47,532 nucleotides of DNA. Source: Clostridiales bacterium. Lineage in GTDB: Bacteria; Bacillota; Clostridia; Oscillospirales; Oscillospiraceae. The notes under the pieces were generated by a model that did no database searches, had not been told where the DNA came from, and worked only from the letters and a program-made list of their open reading frames with translations. Location: positions 1 to 47,532 of the forward strand of contig JAAYBD010000010.1 in NCBI GenBank assembly GCA_012719035.1, given 5' to 3'. Position 1 is the first letter of the stretch. Every line of letters starts with the position of its first letter. Made by a program: the position numbers and the translations under genes. Below are positions 27,989-35,493 of the stretch, piece after piece.

Positions 27989-27997
27989 TGGTATAAT
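27989..27997 (+). promoter_or_regulatory. Extended -10 promoter of the nuclease-ATPase cassette
   Basis: TG at 27989-27990, one base, then TATAAT (27992-27997), forming an extended -10 element. No good -35 hexamer lies 17 bp upstream. The nuclease start is 32 bp downstream. Confidence 0.55.
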
Positions 27998-28028
27998 ATT
28001 CTAACAAATGGACAATGGGGTGAGAGCT

Positions 28029-29036
28029 ATGGGAAATTCAAACGCAACACCATCTATCTTTGGTTGGCAATTTCAGCTAAATGCTGCATTAGTAGTAATG
28101 TTAGAAAATATTAAAGATGTCGAAGCAGCAAGAGTTGAAGGGGCTACAGAAGACATAGAAGTTACTCTCACTTCAGGAAATAAGATTTATTCCCAAGTAA
28201 AAGCGGTTTCAGAAGAATATAATTATTCCCGTGTTAAAGAAAAGCTTGAGGCGGCATTGAGAACACTTGACAATGCTGCCAAGCAACCTGACTGTGAACA
28301 ACTCATCTATATTACCAATACGGCCAACCCATTTGGAAATATTAGGACAATTAGTTCCTTTTCGCAGCATACACACCGGACATTTGACGAATTGCCTTCT
28401 CAGTGCCAAAATTATGTGAATAAAATAATTACATCTAAAAAATTACAGAATATAGACACATCAAAACTTTCCGTACATATCATACCATTCTTTACAGACA
28501 ATCCACTAGAAAAGTATAAAACGGTTCGCAGTGTAGTAGAGCGGTTTTTGTATAATATTAGTCGCCGAATTACAGGAATATCAGACGAACTGATTGAAAT
28601 ATGGCATGAGGAGTTTCTGGAAAACGCCGCTACCTTTGACCAAGATGTAACGATTAAAAGAGAAACGCTTGTATGGCCAATTATAGTTCTACAGTCTCAG
28701 CTTTATCCCGATGAAGACTTACTGGATGAGTATGACACATCTGATGTTGAGGCGGTAATGGTTGGGTATAAAGAGTTCATTAATAACAAGGTAGAAAGAT
28801 TTGATTTTTCAGTTAAAGTTCTTAACGATTACATGAGTTTTCACAGTACAGAATGCAGCAAAAAGAAAACAAGGAATTTCATTGATACTCAATGGGTGAA
28901 TTACTCAGAGGATTTTTCAGAAAGCAATATACCGGTTGAATTGTCAGAGCTTCTAACCAAAATAGTGATTAGTAAGATAATTAGGAATAGATATCTAATT
29001 GATGATGTTCGAAGGGGGGCAGGCATAGAGCTATGA
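28029..29036 (+). CDS. Cap4/DUF4297-like PD-(D/E)xK nuclease, putative defence effector
   Basis: 335 residues. The N-terminal 60 residues show the pattern of this nuclease class: an aromatic-Gln start (IFGWQFQLNAALVVMLENI), an acidic pair in VEGATEDIEV (Glu37, Asp42, Glu44) and a Gln-x-Lys strand YSQVKAV (Gln56, Lys58). These fit the catalytic layout of dsDNA nuclease domains of Cap4/Lamassu effectors. The remaining ~270 residues are helical and I do not recognise a fold; such regions usually sense or bind the partner. I choose the ATG at 28029 (site GGGGTGAG) over the one at 28008. The gene overlaps the ATPase gene (ATGA), so the two form a unit. It is more AT-rich than the core genes, suggesting transfer. 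Family assignment is by motif reading only. Confidence 0.65.
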   Translation: MGNSNATPSIFGWQFQLNAALVVMLENIKDVEAARVEGATEDIEVTLTSGNKIYSQVKAVSEEYNYSRVKEKLEAALRTLDNAAKQPDCEQLIYITNTANPFGNIRTISSFSQHTHRTFDELPSQCQNYVNKIITSKKLQNIDTSKLSVHIIPFFTDNPLEKYKTVRSVVERFLYNISRRITGISDELIEIWHEEFLENAATFDQDVTIKRETLVWPIIVLQSQLYPDEDLLDEYDTSDVEAVMVGYKEFINNKVERFDFSVKVLNDYMSFHSTECSKKKTRNFIDTQWVNYSEDFSESNIPVELSELLTKIVISKIIRNRYLIDDVRRGAGIEL

Positions 29037-30490
29037 TAATTAAATCAATAAAAATCACTGAGGGAATGTTTCAACGCAACATTGATTTCGCCTGCCAGTC
29101 CAACTTAATTTTCAGCAAAGATAATAGTTCTGGAAAGACTACATTATTGCGCTTACTGTTGTTTTCATTAGGTTATACCGTACCAAGTACGAAAAATATA
29201 CAATTTGAAAAGTGTGAAACAGAAACTACAATTCAAACTGAAAGTGAGTTATTGACTGTATTTCGGCATAATGATTATTTAGAGGTTAAGAACTTAGGCT
29301 CCAGCGAAAAGCAGTATTATGTCTTGCCGTCAGAATTTTTGGATTTTCAAGTCAGGTTATTCGAGACAGATAATATGGATATTTTAAATAACATATTAGG
29401 TGCATTTTATATTGACCAAGAAAAAGGATGGACGTTATTAAATCGTGGCACAGTAATTGGTAAAATTCATTTTAATATTGAACAATTAGTCCGAGGTCTA
29501 TCCGACCGTTCCTGTGCACAGTTGGAAGAAGAGTTGAAGTCTACGGAGCAGGAACTTTCCAGATACAAAGAAATGTTCAGCATTGCTGAGTATCAAAGGC
29601 AAATTAACATACTGCAAGATAATGTAGTATACGACACCCACGATGAAGAAGCAGAAAAGAAGCTAATAGTTTTGCGCTTGGAAAGAAAATCGCTATCTGA
29701 CGAATTAAAGCGCCTAAACAGCGTAATACAAGATAACAACTCTTTCAAAAAATTTATTGAACGAATGAGAATAACAGTTTGTGGTGCAAGTGGTGAGTTG
29801 ATTCCTGTAAACGCTGATACCATTGTTGGATTTACAGATAATATTCAATTCTTGCTTGCTAAACGTCAAATGCTAGTAGGAAAAACCAAAAGGATAGATA
29901 GACAAATTGCGAGTCTCAGCAAAGAAAATGAACAGCAACAATTCCTTGATAATACCAAGTCTCTAATTGAATCTTTTGACCAAAGCATATCTGAAATGAA
30001 AATCGACTCAGTTGCCGTTAATAATGTTATTGCTCATTTGGAGAAAGAGCGGAAAAAGCTTAGACAGGCAATTTCTAAAGCTACTAAGTATAACAATGAT
30101 GTAATTACGGCATTGCACGAAACAATAATGACTTATGCTGAGGAGTTAGAATTCACTCAATATATTGATTTGGCATCAGACTATATATTTACTGACGATT
30201 TAAAATCGTTGTCGGGTGCAATTCTGCACAAAATTGTATTTTCATTTAAGCTTAGTTACATTACTGCACTTCAAAAAAAGTTAGGTATTAGACTACCAAT
30301 TATACTGGATTCTCCTAGTGGGCGCGAAGTGACTCGTGAGAATGTAGAAAAAATGATACGCATTCTCAATAGAGATTTCTCAGATAATCAAATTATCATT
30401 GCCTCAGTTTTTCACTATGATTTGGAGAACTTAAAAATTATTGAATTACATGGACGGTTAATTGACGAACCAGTAGCAAAGGATAGTTAA
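29033..30490 (+). CDS. SMC/Rad50-like coiled-coil ATPase, partner of the nuclease
   Basis: 485 residues. The N-terminal nucleotide-binding half has a P-loop SKDNSSGKTT (residues 28-37, Lys35), in which the usual first glycine is replaced by lysine. A long charged coiled-coil region (about 165-370) follows. The C-terminal half has the Walker B segment LPIILDSPSGREV (Asp426), with Ser-Pro in place of the usual Glu-Pro, then IIIASVFH. This variant is seen in ABC-type ATPases of conflict systems (ABC-three-component and Lamassu-like). Ordinary recN, sbcC or smc genes are longer and differ in context. The stop codon lies inside a tRNA-like remnant (30486-30544), so the cassette runs right up to what may be an attachment site. 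Confidence 0.65.
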   Translation: MIIKSIKITEGMFQRNIDFACQSNLIFSKDNSSGKTTLLRLLLFSLGYTVPSTKNIQFEKCETETTIQTESELLTVFRHNDYLEVKNLGSSEKQYYVLPSEFLDFQVRLFETDNMDILNNILGAFYIDQEKGWTLLNRGTVIGKIHFNIEQLVRGLSDRSCAQLEEELKSTEQELSRYKEMFSIAEYQRQINILQDNVVYDTHDEEAEKKLIVLRLERKSLSDELKRLNSVIQDNNSFKKFIERMRITVCGASGELIPVNADTIVGFTDNIQFLLAKRQMLVGKTKRIDRQIASLSKENEQQQFLDNTKSLIESFDQSISEMKIDSVAVNNVIAHLEKERKKLRQAISKATKYNNDVITALHETIMTYAEELEFTQYIDLASDYIFTDDLKSLSGAILHKIVFSFKLSYITALQKKLGIRLPIILDSPSGREVTRENVEKMIRILNRDFSDNQIIIASVFHYDLENLKIIELHGRLIDEPVAKDS

Positions 30491-30544
30491 AGCAACTCAC
30501 TCTTAATGAGCAGGTCGTCGGTTTAATTCCGACCAGTAGCTCCA
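30486..30544 (+). pseudogene. Decayed tRNA 3' half (anticodon reads CTT), possible attachment-site remnant
   Basis: From the D-loop onward this segment is tRNA-like: GTTAAAGCA, anticodon stem CTCA/TGAG with loop CTCTTAA (CTT), variable AGGTC, T-stem GTCGG/CCGAC, and a CCA end (30542-30544). The 5' quarter is missing and the sequence upstream belongs to the ATPase gene. The T-loop reads TTTAATT, so the near-invariant C56 is lost, and the outermost anticodon-stem pair is A-C. The anticodon would read Lys; however, the T at the discriminator position and the arm sequences look more like a Thr(CGT) tRNA with one change. Either way it is not a working tRNA. Confidence 0.65.
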
Positions 30545-30578
30545 AAAGACCTCCCAACTACGTTGGGAGGTCTTTTGG
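30542..30578 (+). terminator. Perfect terminator after the tRNA remnant
   Basis: CCAAAAGACCTCCCAA pairs over 16 bp with TTGGGAGGTCTTTTGG around a 5-base loop. It probably was the terminator of the original tRNA and now also ends the nuclease-ATPase transcript. Confidence 0.85.
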
Positions 30579-30590
30579 TATATCTGCCTG

Positions 30591-30617
30591 TTGCCCATTT
30601 GGGCAACGGTGGGCAAC
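30591..30617. repeat. Triple TTGCCC/GGGCAA repeat
   Basis: GTTGCCC and GGGCAAC form a short inverted repeat around ATTT, and a second GGGCAAC follows three bases later. It lies between the tRNA-remnant terminator and parA. It could be a binding-site array (for example for a partition or recombination protein) or part of an attachment site. Confidence 0.35.
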
Positions 30618-30697
30618 AAAACAGACTATGTCATTTTCTGTCCAAATATAGTATAATATAGGCAAGATAATTTAGATAATTCAAGGAGGCTAGACCA

Positions 30698-31366
30698 ATG
30701 ATAAATATAGCAATTTTTAATAACAAAGGCGGCGTAGGAAAAACTACATATTTGTATCATATCGCACACATCTTGGCTGACAGAGGCAAAACGGTCTTAA
30801 TGGTGGATTGCGATAGCCAATGCAATTTAACTTCATACACATTGACAGAAAGGGAGCTACGCACAAGTTGGTCTGATAAAGGCAATAGCATTTATAAAGT
30901 AATTGAACCTATTTCAACAGGTACAGGAGATTATAGACAAAGAAAACCCAAGGAAGTAAATAAACATCTATTTATTGTCCCTGGGGATATTGATTTAAGC
31001 ATCTTTGAGGACAGACTTGGAGAAACTTGGAGTAGCACCTCTACCCAAGAAATATCATTAAGAGCACAAATAGCAATTTATCGTTATGTTAGGTATGCGG
31101 CTGAACAGATTAATGCGGATATTATATTAACAGATTTGGGACCAAATTTAGGAGCATTAAATAGGGCTGTGTTAGGTGGTTGTGATTATTTTATAACGCC
31201 ACTATCTCCGGACCTTTTTTCAATTAAAGGTACTGAAAATCTAGGGAATAAGTTTGTAACTTGGAATGACGAATGGGAGAGGAATCTCCGAAGATGGAAA
31301 AAAAATTCGACAACGAGTCTGGAACTTCCAGAAGCGAAGCCAATGTTAACTTTACAATGTTAATCG
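30698..31366 (+). pseudogene. ParA-family ATPase, C-terminal part lost
   Basis: 221 residues remain plus an out-of-family tail. The deviant Walker A KGGVGKTT (residues 10-17), MVDCDSQCNLTSY and the DLGPNLGALNRAVL segment identify a ParA/Soj-type ATPase as found on plasmids and integrative elements. The related proteins I know run to about 300 or more residues; here family-like sequence stops after LELPEAKPML and a stop follows at 31364-31366. AAGGAGG precedes the ATG at a good distance and TATAAT lies at 30652-30657. No partner ParB or centromere-like array is present. I consider it a truncated relic. Confidence 0.7.
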
Positions 31367-31446
31367 CGAGTTTAGACAAAAAGTTGAGTAAAGGAGAAGC
31401 TTGCATTGAGTCCATTCCTTTGCCCTATAGACGTTAAAGCATCTAA

Positions 31447-31620
31447 AAAGAGGGCCATGTCGAATGCAAAATGTGTGCAGTTCAGAGCTTTCCCAAATTT
31501 AAGGATGCCTCTGAGATAATGAAAGATCACATACAGAATACAAGTCTAAAAGGCTATAGATGCTGCCCTGAATGGCGTTTCATTAAGCAGCAATTCTATC
31601 GCATATTCGCATGTCAATAA
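31447..31620 (+). pseudogene. Unrecognised gene remnant with Cys pairs
   Basis: A 57-codon open stretch without a start or ribosome binding site encodes a protein-like sequence with CKMC and a later Cys-Cys pair. I do not recognise it. It lies in the ~300-bp gap between the truncated parA and the FecB-like gene, and fits debris at a deletion junction. Confidence 0.3.
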
Positions 31621-31639
31621 AATGGTTGATACCATTTTA
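31618..31639. promoter_or_regulatory. Palindrome upstream of the first FecB-like gene
   Basis: TAAAATGGT and ACCATTTTA form a 9-bp perfect inverted repeat around TGAT, 35 bp before the start codon. It may be an operator for a metal regulator; the class of regulator cannot be told. Confidence 0.35.
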
Positions 31640-31673
31640 CAAAAATAAATATATAGAGAAAAAGGAGAAAAGT

Positions 31674-32735
31674 ATGAAAACTGTCAAAAGGCATGCATCT
31701 ATTCTGCTGGTAGTTATTATGCTCTCAACGCTCTTTTTAGGGCTTGTCGGCTGTCAAAAAGGCGAAGTAGCTGAAAACGCAGGATCTAACCAGCAAAGCA
31801 ATCCTTCCGAGGGAGCTAAAATTTCTGTAACAGATATGAGGGGAAAGACCATTGAACTTGATAAGCCGGCTGAAAAAATCGTTTGCTTGCTAAACAGCGG
31901 ACTTAACGACCTTTATATGCTGGGCGCAGCAGACAAAGTTGTAGGTATTGATGAGTGGACTTACACAAACGAAAAAACCTGGAACATTTTATCTAAAATT
32001 GATTCCCGCATAGCGAAAAAGGAAATCCCTGCTGTCGACTCAAATATGGAAAAGATTATAAGCTTGAACCCCGATGTTGTTATAATCTGGGCAAATGATA
32101 CCGAAAAAATCGATGCTTTAGAGGGCAATGGTATTAAAGTCGTTGGTATTCAGGTAAACAATTTTGAAGAAGTATATACGAAGCTGAACATAATAGCTGA
32201 ACTTGTCGGCAAAGAGGACAGAGCTGAAGAGATTACTAAGTACACAACGGATACCCTTAAATCCATAAGCGATAAGACATCAGCACTTGCCGATACAGAC
32301 AAAAAGACAGGCATCTTCGTTTGGGGAGCAACCAAGCTTGACCTTGCTGGAAATAAAAGCACAGGACACAGCATACTTGAGCTCTGCGGAGTGAAGGACA
32401 GTGCATCCGATATCACCGAAGAACATTTTGTTGCAAAGATGGAAGATGTAATTCAGTGGAATCCCGATGCTGTCCTCATGTGGAACATCACAGACCTTGA
32501 CCCTCAGGATTATTTCGATGATTCCCAGTGGAGCGGCGTTACTGCAATTAAGAACAAAGATGTCTACGAAATCCCCGATGACATGACATTCTACTGCGAT
32601 ATGTGGACAGTCAAATATATATATGCTGCACAGTATTTCGCGAAATGTGTCTACCCGGATATATTCACAGATGTAGATATGGATTCATTCAGAAATAATA
32701 TGATGACAGAACTATACGGCAAAACTATTGATTAA
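31674..32735 (+). CDS. FecB/BtuF-like ABC transporter substrate-binding lipoprotein (system 1)
   Basis: 353 residues. A lipoprotein signal (LFLGLVGC) precedes a periplasmic-binding-protein fold: ITVTDMRGKTIELDKPAEKIVCL-type start, LGAADKVVGIDEW, SLNPDVVIIW and a C-terminal WTVKYIYAAQYFAKCVYPD. These proteins bind siderophores, haem or cobalamin; the ligand cannot be inferred. AAAGGAG precedes the ATG at 31674, which replaces an upstream in-frame start lacking a site. Confidence 0.85.
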   Translation: MKTVKRHASILLVVIMLSTLFLGLVGCQKGEVAENAGSNQQSNPSEGAKISVTDMRGKTIELDKPAEKIVCLLNSGLNDLYMLGAADKVVGIDEWTYTNEKTWNILSKIDSRIAKKEIPAVDSNMEKIISLNPDVVIIWANDTEKIDALEGNGIKVVGIQVNNFEEVYTKLNIIAELVGKEDRAEEITKYTTDTLKSISDKTSALADTDKKTGIFVWGATKLDLAGNKSTGHSILELCGVKDSASDITEEHFVAKMEDVIQWNPDAVLMWNITDLDPQDYFDDSQWSGVTAIKNKDVYEIPDDMTFYCDMWTVKYIYAAQYFAKCVYPDIFTDVDMDSFRNNMMTELYGKTID

Positions 32736-32754
32736 CTACTAATAAAAGGAATGT

Positions 32755-33795
32755 ATGGGAATGAAATATAGAGATAACTCAAAGCTCCATAATAAACCGG
32801 ATATTTTGTTTCTTCTGTATCTCATTCCCATACCTGTTTTTTTAGTTGTCCTCTGCATAGGCGCTTATAAACTAAGCATTCCGGAAGTTATTGATATAAT
32901 CGCATATAAAATCTCTGGCTATACTTTTTTCGGAAGCAAGCTTGAGGCAAGTGCCATAAAAGCACTAATAGATGTTCGTCTGCCGCGAGTTATATTGTCT
33001 ATGCTTGTCGGTGCCGCTCTTTCTGTTTCAGGCGCTTCGTTCCAGTCAATAATGAAAAACCCGCTTGTGGAACCTTATACTTTAGGTGTCTCTTCGGGTG
33101 CTGCTTTCGGAGCAGCTCTAAGCATGGCTTTTTCTTTTCTGTCTGTTCAGGTAAGCGCTTTTCTCTTTGCGATGCTGAGCATTCTGATTTCTTACAGTAT
33201 TGCTCAGCAAAAAGGTGAAGCCCCTGTCATTTCTCTTATCTTGGCCGGCATAATAATTTCCTCAATATTTACCGCAGCCCTTACAGCTATTCAGCTCTTC
33301 GTAGATCCGCTAAAGCTTCAAGGATTGGTTTTTTGGACAATGGGCGCATTCTATACCACGACATGGAATAAGGTCTTGGCTTCAGTCGGATTTATGGCTA
33401 TAGGATTTACCTTGATTTTTATCTTCAGATGGAAACTAAACATATTATCTCTGGGAGATCAGGAGGCAAAAACGCTTGGAGTAAATCCAGCAATATATAA
33501 AGGAATAATTATGTTCGCAGCAACGCTGCTTGCTTCATCTTCTGTTGCAGTGTCTGGAATTATAAGTCTTGTAGGTCTTATGATCCCCCATATCTGCCGT
33601 ATGCTCTTTGGTGCGGACAACAAAAAACTTATACCCTTGTCCATGACTTTAGGTGCGTCATATCTTGCGATAGTTGACACTTTTGCCAGAAACCTATTTA
33701 CCTTTGAGGTACCGGTCGGAATCTTCACGACTTTTCTTGGAGCACCATTTTTCATTATACTTCTCAGAAAAGTGAGGAATACCGGATGGAACTAA
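32755..33795 (+). CDS. FecCD-family ABC permease (system 1)
   Basis: 346 residues, about nine to ten transmembrane helices. Signature segments are RLPRVILSMLVGAALSVSGASFQ, NPLVEPYTLGVSSGAAFGA and GLMIPHICRMLFG. It pairs with the preceding binding protein. The start could be the ATG at 32755 or 32761; AAAGGA is four and ten bases upstream respectively. Its stop overlaps the start of a truncated ATPase gene. Confidence 0.9.
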   Translation: MGMKYRDNSKLHNKPDILFLLYLIPIPVFLVVLCIGAYKLSIPEVIDIIAYKISGYTFFGSKLEASAIKALIDVRLPRVILSMLVGAALSVSGASFQSIMKNPLVEPYTLGVSSGAAFGAALSMAFSFLSVQVSAFLFAMLSILISYSIAQQKGEAPVISLILAGIIISSIFTAALTAIQLFVDPLKLQGLVFWTMGAFYTTTWNKVLASVGFMAIGFTLIFIFRWKLNILSLGDQEAKTLGVNPAIYKGIIMFAATLLASSSVAVSGIISLVGLMIPHICRMLFGADNKKLIPLSMTLGASYLAIVDTFARNLFTFEVPVGIFTTFLGAPFFIILLRKVRNTGWN

Positions 33796-33884
33796 TAGAG
33801 TATAAAAATGTTTCCATACAATACGAAAAAGGGAACTCTGCGGTGAGTAATGTGAGCTCCACGCTTCACCTGCCCGGTATATAA
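33786..33884 (+). pseudogene. Truncated FecE-like ATPase gene (system 1), 32 codons left
   Basis: An ATG overlapping the permease stop opens a frame MELIEYKNVSIQY...AVSNVSSTLH, the standard N-terminus of an ABC ATPase up to just before Walker A. It then runs into unrelated sequence and a stop at 33882-33884. Everything from the P-loop on is gone. A TAACATGA...TCATGTTA inverted repeat (33882-33951) begins at the break and may mark what was left by the deletion or insertion. Confidence 0.8.
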
Positions 33885-33984
33885 CATGACTTTTGGGGAA
33901 TGGCTCTTCATTATAAACGGGTGCAGTTCCCCCCGTCCCCGCCTCATGTTAATTAAAATTCATGAAATGTTTTAATAATATTAA

Positions 33985-34013
33985 TTGACTTAATTCGCTC
34001 GCGGAAGTATACT
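33985..34013 (+). promoter_or_regulatory. Promoter of the zinc-ribbon gene
   Basis: TTGACT (33985-33990), 17-bp spacer, TATACT (34008-34013), 45 bp before the ATG. Confidence 0.8.
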
Positions 34014-34057
34014 TCATCTATCATCCAAAAAGGTGAACTAATTTAAAAGAGGTATTT

Positions 34058-34336
34058 ATGTTCAAAGACAAAACAATCGTGTGCAAGGATTGCGGTCAGG
34101 AGTTTACCTTTACCGCCAATGAGCAGGAGTTCTTTGCAGAAAAAGGATTCGATAATGAACCCCAGCGCTGCAAATCTTGCCGAGATTCACGCAAAGCCAA
34201 CACCCGCGGCCGCAGCGGCAACAATGACAGACAACTCTATGACGCTGTATGTTCAGAATGCGGGCGCCCCTGCAAGGTTCCATTTGCCCCCCGTAATGAC
34301 CGTCCAATTTTTTGCAGCGATTGCTTCAAGAAGTAA
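34058..34336 (+). CDS. Small double zinc-ribbon protein
   Basis: 92 residues. The first half (IVCKDCGQEFTFTANEQEFF...RCKSCR) is the 'probable zinc-ribbon' module (zf-trcl type) common in Clostridia; the second half has its own pairs (CSECGRPC, CSDC). It is probably nucleic-acid or protein binding; the role is unknown. AGAGG precedes the ATG, and the gene has its own promoter and terminator. Confidence 0.85.
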   Translation: MFKDKTIVCKDCGQEFTFTANEQEFFAEKGFDNEPQRCKSCRDSRKANTRGRSGNNDRQLYDAVCSECGRPCKVPFAPRNDRPIFCSDCFKK

Positions 34337-34364
34337 AGTGTGCCTATATAGGCACACTTTTTTA
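34335..34364 (+). terminator. Terminator of the zinc-ribbon gene
   Basis: AAAGTGTGCC and GGCACACTTT form a perfect stem around TATATA, followed by a T-run; the stem begins inside the stop codon. Confidence 0.9.
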
Positions 34365-34377
34365 TTTTCTCTCCGCA

Positions 34378-34479
34378 TCAAAAACACGTTGCCAATCCTA
34401 ACAGCCTGCTAAAAAACTGCTTGTACAAATCCGCGTCATGCCGTTCTATTATATTGCATATTGTCTCAAGGTCTGTCAC
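34378..34479 (-). CDS. Possible 33-residue small protein
   Basis: A GTG start at 34479 follows a strong ribosome binding run (GGGGGAG, six bases away). The product, starting MTDLETICNIIERHDADL, has a plausible amphipathic composition and ends with a hydrophobic segment. Nothing else in the 270-bp gap between the zinc-ribbon gene and the YoaK gene looks coding. I do not recognise it; without homologues it remains tentative. Confidence 0.35.
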   Translation of the reverse strand: MTDLETICNIIERHDADLYKQFFSRLLGLATCF

Positions 34480-34608
34480 CGTTTTCTCCCCCGCCTATAA
34501 GACCCGGAGGCATCAAAAGCGTTTCAAACTTTTTTAAATTATGTTCTCATTATAATACGCAAAAGCAAAATATTAATGCTGCCGGTTTTACGCAGGTATT
34601 CGGGCGAT

Positions 34609-35277
34609 TCACAAATCGTCAGCCCTGCTTATAAGCATGGACAGGCAGCCTATCAAGAGCAGTATTGAGCTGATTATAATGGCTTTTTCCTGCCATAGGC
34701 TGACACAGAAATTGCCAATAATCGCCCCAATGATAAATATGCCGATAATTCCGAAATACAAGAAGCCTTCTTCAATTGCTCTTTTGTTCTTTGTAAACCC
34801 ATAATCACAGAAAGCTTGTGTCGCCGCCCGCAGGTTCCCGATGCACATAGTTGTGGCAATTCTGCTCCCATTAATCTGCCGAAAACTTTGTACCTGCGCA
34901 CCGCAGGCAAATGAGATCAGGCTATTTGCAAGCAGATTGATATCCTGAGGTAAAAAAGCTACAACAATCAAAAAAGCAGCTTCCGTCGCCAATACAATTT
35001 GATGCCAGTGGATGTGCTTTGTATTGTTGAAGTGCTGTCTGGCGAGTTCCGCGGCAGCAATGCCGAAAGCAAAGGCTAAAACAGGAAAAAGATACCGCAA
35101 TGCAGATGCAAAATCACCCGTTGAGAGACTGACGCCAAAAAGCAGAATATTGCCGGTCTGGGCATTTGCAAAAACCTGACCCCGGCATAAATAGGAATAC
35201 GAATCCATAAATCCGCCGGATAGCGTTAATAAAATTACCAGAAATAAAGATTCCGAAGCTTGTTGAGATTTTTTCAT
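34609..35277 (-). CDS. YoaK-family (DUF1275) membrane protein
   Basis: 222 residues with about six transmembrane helices. GGFMDSYSYLCRGQVFANAQTGNILLFGVSL is the family's N-terminal motif, and the CGAQVQSFRQINGSRIATTMCIGNLRAA segment is also typical. The function is unknown. It is a single gene, not obviously linked to its neighbours. Confidence 0.88.
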   Translation of the reverse strand: MKKSQQASESLFLVILLTLSGGFMDSYSYLCRGQVFANAQTGNILLFGVSLSTGDFASALRYLFPVLAFAFGIAAAELARQHFNNTKHIHWHQIVLATEAAFLIVVAFLPQDINLLANSLISFACGAQVQSFRQINGSRIATTMCIGNLRAATQAFCDYGFTKNKRAIEEGFLYFGIIGIFIIGAIIGNFCVSLWQEKAIIISSILLLIGCLSMLISRADDL

Positions 35278-35368
35278 GGTGTATAATTCTCTCTTTTGTG
35301 GGCGTACAGAGTTAAATTTCGCTTTTCCTATATGAGCATCAAATAATCAGTCGTTCAGAATAAATTCT

Positions 35369-35477
35369 AATCCTATATAATATCCGCTCTGTGGTCATTA
35401 TACCATAGCTACAGCACGGCATCATAGTATATTTTAATCCTGTGTAATATCCACAAAAGCGGACATTACACAGGATT
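35369..35477. repeat. Direct repeat and hairpin between YoaK and methyltransferase genes
   Basis: AATCCTATATAATATCC (35369-35385) recurs as AATCCTGTGTAATATCC (35436-35452), two mismatches. The second copy also pairs with GGACATTACACAGGATT (35461-35477) as a 17-bp stem with one mismatch, which can act as the terminator of the operon to its right. The remaining gap holds the promoter region of the YoaK gene but no gene. Confidence 0.55.
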
Positions 35478-35493
35478 TATTATATACGAACGC

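Larger units (their letters stand above)
27523..27991. other. Intergenic left flank of the defence-like island
   Basis: 470 bp without a supported gene. It holds two strong hairpins, at 27753-27787 and 27836-27867 (annotated separately). A 61-codon frame at 27585-27770 encodes a glycine-rich hydrophobic stretch (GLVGFLVGLVGAVIGG) but has no ribosome binding site; it may be the remnant of a small membrane protein from an earlier insertion. The first hairpin overlaps the end of that frame. Confidence 0.4.
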
